From Melastoma dodecandrum (taxonomy: Eukaryota; Streptophyta; Magnoliopsida; Myrtales; Melastomataceae): a stretch of DNA of 64,000 bases. The translations under genes were made by a program, and so were the position numbers. The notes beneath the pieces are model-generated. The model saw only the letters and a program-made list of their open reading frames with translations, had not been told where the DNA came from and did not search any database. How positions within the stretch are numbered: position 1 is the first letter of the stretch; each line of letters starts with the position of its first letter. Shown here piece by piece: positions 11,103-19,690 of this stretch. The stretch is taken from contig JARUPY010000290.1 in assembly GCA_029817715.1 (NCBI GenBank), forward strand, positions 3,534,001 through 3,598,000, in the 5' to 3' direction.

Positions 11103-14100
11103 CTAACCAAGTACATCAAAAGACTCTACCACCCCCATACTGGTAACATGAACCTGAAAAACACCAGGTGGTAATCCCTTGGTTAACGGGTCTGCAATCA
11201 TCGCGTCAGTGCGGATGTGCTCAATCTCAACATCCCCTTTCTTTACATGATCCCTGACAGCGAGATATTTGATCTCTATATGTTTCGAACCACTCGAACT
11301 CTTATTGTTCTTCGAGAACATCACAGCTGCGCTGTTATCACAAAATATCCTAAGTGGCCTACATATAGAATCAACAACTACAAGCCCCAATATAAAGTTT
11401 CTTAGCCAAATAGCATGTGTCACTGCCCCATAACATGCCACAAACTCTGCCTGCATAGTGGATGAAGCTGTCAGAGTTTGCTTCACACTTTTCCAAGAAA
11501 CTGCTCCACCGGCCATCATGAATATGTATCCTGAAGTAGATTTCCTATCATCTGGGCATGTCCCAAAGTCAGAATCAGTATAACCCACTACTTCAAGACT
11601 ATCTGAGTGCCTGTACACAAGCATATAATCACGTGTCCCCTTTAGATACCTCATAACTTTCTTGGCAGCCATCCAGTGATCAGGACCTGGATTAGACTGA
11701 TATCTCCCAAGAACACTCACTGCAAATGCAATGTCCGGCCTAGTGCAAACCTGAGCATACATCAAACTCCCAACAGCACTAGCATAAGGTATACTCACCA
11801 TCGACTTCTTTTCAAAGTCATTCTTAGGACACTGATTTTTACTGAATTTGTCCCCCTTTTGTACAGGTGCAACACTAGGTTTACAACCCTCCATCTCAAA
11901 ACGTTTCAATACTCTATCAATATATGCCCTTTGAGAGAATCCCAATAGCCCACGAGATCTATCTCGACGTATTTCTATGCCAAGAACAAAAGATGCCTCC
12001 CCAAGGTCTTTCATATCAAAAGACTTTGTCAACATTATTTTGGTTTCACAGAGCAACCCAACATCACTACTAGCAAGGAGGATATCATCAACATACAAGA
12101 CCAGAAAAATATACTTACTCCCACTGGTCTTTAGGTAGATGCAATGATCTACTTTATTTTCAACGAATCCAAAAGAAGTCACTACTTCATCAAATTTTAA
12201 GTACCACTGACGAGATGCCTGTTTTAGACCATAGATAGACTTCTTAAGCTTACAAACCATGTTCTCCTTACCAATTTCCTCAAATCCCTCAGGTTGTTCC
12301 ATATATACATCTTCTTCAAGACTACCGTTTAAAAAAGCAGTCTTAACATCCATCTGATGCAGTTCAAGATCAAAATGTGCAACCAAAGCCATGATAATAC
12401 AAAAGCCATCCTTAGAGGAGACGGGAGAAAAGGTCTCGGTATAATCAATACCTGGTTGTTGTGTAAACCCTTTCGCCACTAACCTTGCCTTATAGCGATC
12501 CACCTTTCCATTGGCATCCCTCTTAGTTTTGAACACCCATTTACACCCAACTGGTCGATGACCATCGGGTAAATTCACAAGCTCCCACACATCATTCTGT
12601 GACATCGAAGTCATTTCCTCTCGCATAGCATTAAGCCACATACTACTATGGGGAACAGAAACAGCCTCCCGATAGCTCAAAGGATCTGTCAAACTAACAT
12701 CAGATTCACCAAGATAAACTATATAATCATCACTGATAGCAGGTCGTCTTTGTCTAACAGACCTCCTGACAGGTGCCTCTTGAGAAGAAGACTCAGGCTA
12801 TGTGAAAAAATCATCAACAATGGGCTGTTCAGTAACATCACTGGGTACAATCGGCACGTCACTATGTGGGATTGAAAGAGGAAAGAATACTTTCTCATTC
12901 TGCTCGAAAGTGTCTGAAACATCAACTCCAGTACTAACCTCATCAGCAACATCAAACTCCAAGAACCTTGCATTCATGGAGTCAATCACAGTCCTCCCAC
13001 GACTAGGACAATAGAACCTGTACCCTTTAGACCTATCAGGATATCCAATAAAAAAACAACGAGAAGTCCTTGACTCGATTTTACTCATATGGGGATTGAA
13101 GATTTTAACCTCAGCAGGACACCCCCACACACGAAGATGATTAAGGCTAGGTTTACGACCAGTCCAAATTTCGAAAGGAGTTTTGGGAACAGATTTTGAA
13201 GGAACACGATTAAGGATATACAAAGCAGATCTAAGCGCTTCACCCCATAGAAAACAAGGTAGGTTAGACCTACTCATCATGCTTCTCATCATGTCCATAA
13301 GGGTGCGATTCCGCCTTTCGGCCACACCATTTTGTTCGGGCGTATAAGGCATGGTATATTGTGAAACAATTCCACATTCCTGTAAGTACTTAGCAAACGG
13401 TCCCATTTGTTGCCCAGAACCATCATGTCTACCCTAGTACTCACCACCACGATCAGACCGTACTACCTTAATCAATTTCTCTAACTGCTTCTCGACTTCA
13501 GTCTTAAAGACTTTAAATTTGTCGAGAGCTTCTGACTTCTCTTTAATGAAATAGAGATAGCCATACCGAGAAAAGTCATCTATAAATGTTATAAAATACT
13601 TGTTTCCACACAAAGTAGTAGGATAAGGTCCAGAGATGTCAGTGTGGATGATTTCTAAAAGCTCTGAGCTACGAGTAGCTCCTTTCTTCTTAGACTTGGT
13701 GAATTTGCCTTTAATGCAATCTACACAAGTTTCTAGATCACTGAAATCAAGAGAAGGTAAAATTTCATTTTTGACTAATCTTTGAATCCTTTCTCTCGAT
13801 ATGTGGCCTAAACGTTTATGCCACAACAGACAAGAATTTTCAACGGATAAAGGTCTCTTGGAGGTACTCGACTCAACCGAGAAATTTTGAAAAGGAGTAG
13901 GAGTCAAAAGCAATTGAAATAATCCATTATTTAGAATTCCAGAACCAACAATCTGAGAATTCAAAGACAATCGAACTGAACCTCGTTCAAAAAGAAAAGA
14001 GTATCCACTAGAGTTCAAAGCTGAAATAGAAATCAAGTTTCTTCTAATAGTGGGAACGTAAAAGACATTTCTCAACATGAGAACATGATTTGACTCTAGA

Positions 14101-15203
14101 ACAAGACGAACAACTCCTATGGACTCGACTTGGACTTCAACATCGTTCCCCACTTTAAGCTTTGACTCCGTTTCACTTGGTTTCCTTATGCTCTTGAACC
14201 CCTGTAATGTCATAGTAACATGCACAGAAGCTCCACTATCAATCCACCAAGAACTAGGTGAGACATCAACTAGATTCGATTCAAAACATACTAGAACAGA
14301 AGAGTTACCTCCAGACTTATTTTGCTCAAGTCGAGCCTTAAGCTTAAAACAATCCTTTTTCATATGTCCTAACTTTTGGCAATAGAAACATTTGATATCC
14401 TTTTTAGAGACAACCTTTGAACCTCCCTCACTCTGATCGTGACCATGCCTCTTAAAGCCCGTATTCTTAGAAGCACCGGGGTGAAAACGCTTAGAGTGCT
14501 TCTTACCCTTCAAAAAGGAAGGTCTAGAAGAAGACACAAGAAAGGCACTCTCACTCTTCTCCCTCTTAAGTTTCTCCTCCTCCGCCATACACTTACTAAT
14601 GAGATCATTGATAGTCCAACTCTCGTTTTGGGAAATAAAGGCAGTTTTGATCTGAGAAAAATTCGGAGGCAAGGAATTGAGAGCATGAAGAATGATGAAC
14701 TTATCTGGGAAAGGAATCTCAAGGCTTTTTAGTTTGGACTGGAGAGAAATCATTTTCAGAATATAGTCTCTCACTCCTCCCACATTGTCATAAGACATAC
14801 TCGTCAGCTTTTTCAACAGGACACTAGATTCAGCCATATCGGGTACAAGGTACCTATCTCCAAGAGCAGTGAGCAACTCCTTAGCAGTGGAAGCCTCAGG
14901 TAACCCACTCAACAGATGTTCTGAAATTGATCTCCTCATGGCTAGAAGACTCATATAGTTCGAATGCTCCCACTTGCTAAAGTACTCCCTTTCCATTAGG
15001 GTACTAGCCTCAGTAAGCGGAGCGGGGCGATCCACTCGCAAGGCTAAATCCAGATTTACAAATCCCAGGGCATACAGAAGCTCATCTTTCCACTTATTGA
15101 AATTAGATCCATTTAGGACCTCAACTACACCAACACCAGCATTGTTCAAAGCAAGTGTGACTGAAAACAAAAGGAACAAATACATGAGTGAACATAACAG
15201 CAA
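11103..15203 (-). pseudogene. Copia gag-pol polyprotein with two in-frame TAG stops
   Basis: One reading frame of 1,367 codons contains the whole polyprotein, broken only by TAG at 13434-13436 and TAG at 12798-12800. Domain order: gag (about residues 25-215); CCHC zinc knuckle CX2CX4HX4C (CFYCQKLGHMKKDC, 272-285); protease active site WIDSGAS (320-326); GAG-pre-integrase with LWHKRLGH; integrase core, inside which the first TAG falls just after SDRGGEY; the second TAG in the linker before reverse transcriptase; RT with MDVKTAFLNG and the YVDD catalytic box; RNase H to the end with HIEIKYLAVRDHV. The exact start is unclear: a pyrimidine tract plus CAG near 15166-15180 looks like a 3' splice site, so translation may begin on a spliced leader. 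The copy is probably dead in cis but could be moved by a related active element. Confidence 0.9.
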
Positions 15204-15349
15204 TAGTCATTTACATAGACTATCAAACAGCGAGCCTCAAACAACGCCAAATGCAGTGAATCCAACACCTTTGGGCAGAAGGACCCCACACCAGCAAAGT
15301 CAAGACACTCTAGCAACCCTCAACAAGTCCGAGAAAATCCCACCTGTCA

Positions 15350-15581
15350 CTTTGAGTGAGCCGCTTTGGCAGCCAAGCACTCAAAGCACAAATATGAGAT
15401 AACTCACTTGCTGAGAACACGCGCGATTGTAAGAAAACCCGGTTGTCACTCAGGTCGAGTCGCTTTGGCAACCAAACGACCAGAGCACAAATCCAAAAGC
15501 CGCTTACCCTTAATGCACATGCCCGTCAGATGACCCACCTGTCACTGTAAACGAGCCACTTTGGCAGCCAAACGCTTACAG
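15350..15581 (-). repeat. Three 37-nt covarying hairpins in the Copia leader
   Basis: Hairpins at 15350-15386, 15449-15485 and 15545-15581 share length (37 nt), a 19-nt central segment (plus strand AG[C/T]C[G/A]CTTTGGCA[G/A]CCAA[G/A]) and 9-nt stems. The stem sequences differ (CTTTGAGTG, CTCAGGTCG, CTGTAAACG), yet the partner arm changes to match: 9/9, 8/9, and 8/9 plus a G-U pair in the element RNA. Each is followed by the same AGCACAAAT-like sequence. They lie upstream of gag in the element RNA. Maintained pairing implies a selected RNA structure; packaging, dimerisation or translation control are possible roles, none shown. Confidence 0.75.
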
Positions 15582-15660
15582 CACAAATGTGAAAACACCG
15601 ACAAGTTCACTCACAAAAATCACATGTTCCCTTAGTCACATATGTACGCTCAATAATAAC

Positions 15661-15836
15661 CTTTTTTTTTTTTTTTTTTCAACTCCGCAGCTGCGGCGCG
15701 CGGTAGCAGAATGTTCCGCAGCTGCGGAATGATCCGCCGCAGCTGCAGCGCGCGGTAGCAGAATGTTCCGCAGCTGCGGCGCGCGGTAGCAGAATGTTCC
15801 GCAACTGCGGAATGATCCGTCGCAGCTGCGGAATGA
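15661..15836 (-). repeat. GC-rich palindromic tandem array in the Copia leader
   Basis: A T-run (A-run in the element RNA) is followed by about three imperfect copies of a unit containing GCGCGCGGTAGCAGAATGTTC and the palindrome CCGCAGCTGCGG. It lies between the primer site and the hairpins. The composition contrasts sharply with the rest of the element. Confidence 0.7.
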
Positions 15837-15962
15837 CGTCTGTTCGTCTTCTCTAAACCTAATTTCGTGAAAACCGATCATAATCACCAGAATCGATCCC
15901 AAATCGCGAAATCTTTTCAGAAATACATAATCAAACATCGTGCGGATCCCAAATCGATAAAC

Positions 15963-15978
15963 GGTCGCTTTGATACCA
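15963..15978 (-). other. Primer binding site of young Copia element
   Basis: The minus strand reads TGGTATCAAAGCGACC two bases after the 5' LTR, matching the 3' end of initiator tRNA-Met (TGGTATCAGAGC core with one difference). Confidence 0.85.
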
Positions 15979-15980
15979 CA

Positions 15981-16490
15981 TGTAAGCGAATCTGATCGCT
16001 AACCCAATATCACCGTATCGATTTGGGACACCAAAAAAACGGGGAAAACGGAGGCGTACCTGATTGCGCCATAATCTCCAATACAAAAGCGGAAGCCAAG
16101 ATCCGTGAGTACGAACTACAAGAACAATCAGGAAAGTGCCCTAGGTCTTCCCCTCCCTCCTGACGAGACGGCCGATGGAACTATCTGATTAATTCATCAG
16201 TGGGAGAGGGGACCTAGCGCTATTATAAACGTGACAGGCCCTTCCATCACGGGCTTATGTCAACATTAGGCCTACACCGAGTTGCCGTCTAGCCCACATC
16301 ATACAATAACCGAGATGTCGCAAAAGTCCATAACAAAGATCACCGAACCTCAATGGACTATCATGCATTGTCCCGTAATCAACATACAACCCGGTTTTTC
16401 AAGATAGACAAAATATAATTAATTATAGCCCAAAGGAATTTTATAAACAAAACAAAAGAAAGAAAACAAAGGTTCAATAAAATTCCAACA
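15981..16490 (-). repeat. 5' LTR of young Copia element
   Basis: 510-bp partner of the LTR at 9892-10401, followed by target duplicate AGGGT at 16491-16495. On the minus strand this LTR drives the element. Confidence 0.95.
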
Positions 16491-16877
16491 AGGGTGGCTT
16501 CATAGTTGGGTTTTATCTGGAAGTGTTGATCCTGGTTTACTTGGTTGCATTACTAAAACCTCGGTAAGAAAAAAATTCGGTAATTTGATATTTACCGAAT
16601 TACCGAATTAAAATTCAGTAATTTATCGAAATACAGAATTATAAATTCGGTATCGGGATCGGATTTAAAATTTTAAAGTCTTTGAAATTCAGTATTTCGG
16701 TAATTGGTATTTCGGAATACCGAAATATCTAATGCTCACCCTACCGAAAACAACTCCTCGTCCTTTTACATGTCAAGTTAAAATATAATGTGTCAATTGT
16801 TAACTGTGCAATGCAAAAAGACAAGTCTTAAGGACGAAAAATTTTGAAATAACTCCACGTTCTTGGTCATCATCAGG

Positions 16878-17213
16878 GATCGGGTCTAATGGTGGACAAT
16901 TTTAAAATAACTTCTAAACATTAGGTTATACGAAGATATTTTCAAAATGTTATGATAAATGAGAAAAAAGTAGAAAAATTTAGGATATATTTAATAATTT
17001 CGTCTAGAATAAACGTGGTTCTGACAGCGTTAATGCCATGTCAACGCCACGTAGGCCTCCGTTAGCAAGGCTATCTAAGAGAGGATATAATTGAGATAAC
17101 GCCCTAACCTTAGTTGATATTTTTCAAATGTCAGAATAAATCTGAAAAAAGTTACAAAATTTAGGATATATTTGATAATTTAATCTTATTATTATTATTA
17201 TTTAGGCCAAATT
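16878..17213 (-). repeat. Fold-back repeat family, copy B
   Basis: Reverse-complement relative of 8400-8682, including the ATT microsatellite at its far end (17186-17212). It contains an extra internal segment with CGTTAGCAAGG and ACGTAGGCCTCCG absent from copy A. Confidence 0.65.
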
Positions 17214-17214
17214 A

Positions 17215-17557
17215 GCAAATATATAATGTATTATACCACATTTTTCCGATTTATCCGTAAACGTATCGTACAGTAACCCCAACTTAAGACGTTACTTCTA
17301 CGTTATCCTTCGTTAGGTCACATCTTGACGGAGTCCGACGTGTCGCACACGTGACTCTGACGCCGTTAAAATATAACGGCCAAATTAGCAAATATATCAT
17401 GTACTATACTCCATTTTTCCGATCTATCCCGTCGTTTGAAACGTATCGTACAGTAACCCCAACTTCAGACGTTACTTCGACGTTATCCTCCGTTAGGTCC
17501 CATTTTGACGGAGTCCGACGTGTCGCACACGTGACTCTGACGCCGTTAAAATATAAC
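17215..17557 (+). repeat. Fold-back repeat family, tandem copies C and D
   Basis: Two direct copies (17215-17377 and 17378-17557) begin GGCCAAATTAGCAAATATAT and share blocks CGTATCGTACAGTAACCCCA, CGTTATCC, GACGGAGTCCGACGTGTCGC and a final GACGCCGTTAAAATATAAC. They are much closer to each other than to copy A. Confidence 0.8.
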
Positions 17558-17644
17558 TGATGGCCAAATCCGATCACTGAAAAACCTAATTTCTCCACAA
17601 TCCGACCCAAAAACGTAATTTTTCCACCTTTCCTTTTCTCACCC

Positions 17645-18011
17645 TACCTTACACCCACGCTCCGTGTTGCTAAGGCCTGCGAGGCATTCATGGAATTAGT
17701 TGACGCCAGTGGTTACCCTGTGGCAATAATGCCTTCTGCAAAGGAATCGTCTGTGAACAACACCATCAATTCATTGGGACCTACTGGGGAATAGTGAGCA
17801 CTGTTTTCTCCTCAAGAAGGAGAAGGTGATTATTGTCCATCCAGACAGGGTGGTCGTAGCTAACGGCCCTACTTTCGGGTGTGTCCTTATGAAGGATTTC
17901 CTCAGCCCCCTTGCTAAGAAGATCAATTTCAATGGTACTGCTCATGAAAACTATCGCCGCATATACATTCCCGATGGCATTCCCTCAGATGTGATCCTGA
18001 AGAACCTCTAA
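17645..18011 (+). pseudogene. Pyruvate decarboxylase pseudogene fragment
   Basis: Translation in shifting frames gives LRVAKACEAFMELVDASGYP, AIMPSAK, TYWGIVSTVF, then LLKKEKVIIVHPDRVVVANG, TFGCVLMKDFLSPLAKKI and ENYRRIYIPDG, the central region of plant pyruvate decarboxylase (thiamine-diphosphate enzyme of ethanolic fermentation). Frameshifts follow AIMPSAK, and a segment normally between STVF and LLKKEK (the AEIVESAD/GPIFNDYS region) is deleted. Both ends of the enzyme are missing. It lies between two fold-back repeat copies, so it may have been carried or trapped by repeat activity. It cannot encode an enzyme. Confidence 0.85.
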
Positions 18012-18118
18012 GGGTGGGAAAGAATACGAAATTGACAGCCGGTGGTTTATTTCATTCTTTCCTCAAAAGGTTTAGGGGCTCGAGCTAATTTTGGACTCTG
18101 TGGATCTTTTATATTTTT

Positions 18119-18366
18119 GGCTTAATTAGCAATTTTATCCTGTACTTTTTCCATTTTTTCCGATCTATCCTATGGTTCGGCTAACGGTGATTTTTAACGT
18201 CGTCATAGCCACGTGTGCGGACACGCCAGACTCGGTCAGAAAGGAAGCTAACGGAGGATAACGTCGAAATAACGCCTTAAGTACGGGTTACTATACGATA
18301 TGTTTCAAACGACGGGATTGATCGAAAAAATGGGGTATAGTATATGATATATTTGTTAATTAGGCC
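18119..18366. repeat. Fold-back element, copy E (perfect-ended palindrome)
   Basis: The two halves are inverted relatives: the left end GGCTTAATTAGCAATTTTAT mirrors the right end, whose reverse complement is GGCCTAATTAACAAATATAT. Each half carries the family blocks (ATCTATCC, CGTTATCC, CCGTTAG). RNA from it would fold into a long hairpin of roughly 120 bp with mismatches. Confidence 0.75.
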
Positions 18367-19690
18367 TATTATTTAAAACTCGCGATGTTGATGAAATTCT
18401 ACGCTCGTTTGACTTCCGTTCGGACAATTATTAAAATCATTTAACTAACCGTGGTTATATGAATGAATACATCCAACGTTACATTTCCATTTACAACGTC
18501 CCAATGTTATCGTTTGTAAGAAAAAACACTGATGAACACGACACTTTGGATATCATAACAATTTATTTTACACGAATAATGATGATTCGGCATCAGCCAG
18601 TCCAGACCAACTCCCTCGTGCCCCCGCCACATTATTCTCCTGCCATATTATTCATTCAATCTCATGGCGAAATTAAAATAATTGGGACATTTGGGCCGGG
18701 GGGTCTATTCGGGTCACGTACGTTCCATAGTAGCCACACATGCATTCCCATTTGTTGCTCTTAAATCCATCTCCCATCCACACACCAAAACAGCAATAAT
18801 AGTAAGTTGAACGGCCGACAGTGGGGGAAATTTTCGGACGGCCGGGCAGCCCCACCCAGACCCCCCGAACCCAATAATTATGTTCCTGACTCGTCGCCGT
18901 CCGAGAAAGTCACATTAGCGCCATTGTTAGGGACCAAATAATCCGAATCGGGTATCATTCGAGCGCGGGAGGATGTCATAGTTCTTTATTGCTGCTGCTG
19001 CATCCGATTAAGTTCGCTCAGTGCTGTCGTCGTCGTCCTCCTCCGACGTCTCAGATCTGGGAGCGAAGACGATCCTCGAAAATGCCGCCGTCTGGGGGGA
19101 GGGAGGCGGTGTATGTACGTTATGTATGCATGTACGAGTACACACAGGACCACACTACAAAACAATGCAAGTAAGAACACCAATGATCGAGTGAGATGGG
19201 AGGATATATCGAGGGAGAACAAAAGTCACAAGAACAAACATGCGGGTGGTTGTGGTCCAATTTCTATTTCCTCATTTTTCTTTTAAGAAAGAAGTTTCTC
19301 CTTCTCGGACTGACCGATTCAGTAGCACTGGAAACAGCAGTAAATTTTAGAGAACTGAGTGTTGAGTGCAACATCAAACACAATTTCCATCCCCCCCCCC
19401 CCCCACACCTTTTTGTTTTGGTACTATCACAAAGGCCAAATCCAATCTAACACTCTTCTGTAGTAGTAGATCGTACAGTTTGTAGATCTCGTGACTGTCC
19501 ATGATGTTCATCTTCCTTCCTTCATCCTTTTCTCCGAGCTCCCATCCAAATGCATTCCACTCCATTGAAATAAAACAATTGCCAGAGCTTCTGCCAACCG
19601 GATCAGAACTGTACCTTCAGTTGCATTGAATAATGGGGTTCGGCTTTCTTCCCTGTTTACAAGAACCTTCAACAGCGTTGGCGAAGACAT
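18367..19690. other. Intergenic and 3' UTR sequence, no gene seen
   Basis: No conserved frame on either strand. A C-run lies at about 19389-19404. The right part (about 19370-19690) is presumably the 3' UTR of the decayed MFS gene on the minus strand. Confidence 0.45.

Larger units (their letters stand above)
9892..16490 (-). mobile_element. Young full-length Ty1/Copia LTR retrotransposon
   Basis: Minus-strand element of 6.6 kb with two 510-bp LTRs that I find differing at three positions. Each begins TG and ends CA (TGTAAGCG...CCAACA). A perfect 5-bp target duplication AGGGT sits at 9887-9891 and 16491-16495. A tRNA-Met-type primer site and a purine-rich tract are in place. The domain order gag, zinc knuckle, protease, integrase, reverse transcriptase, RNase H defines Copia. 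The near-identity of the LTRs means a recent insertion, more recent than the hAT element it sits in. Confidence 0.95.
9058..16743. mobile_element. hAT transposon split by a nested Copia element
   Basis: The left terminus TAGGGGAGAGCA at 9058 and right terminus TGCTCACCCTA ending at 16743 are hAT-type terminal repeats. They are flanked by a perfect 8-bp target duplication CCGAAAAC at 9050-9057 and 16744-16751. Subterminal regions on both sides are rich in TTTCGGTA/TACCGAA motifs in mirrored order. Removing the Copia insertion and its target duplicate leaves an element of about 1.1 kb with no transposase, so it is non-autonomous. Its interior looks like host-gene sequence (next entry). Confidence 0.88.

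Noticed and set aside
15636..15938. 100-codon minus-strand frame over the Copia leader
   Set aside because: It is the translation of the GC palindrome array and A-run, upstream of gag, with no similarity to known proteins.
18986..19222. Minus-strand frame with a hydrophobic start and Arg-rich tail
   Set aside because: No family resemblance, simple-sequence composition and no supporting splice or promoter context.
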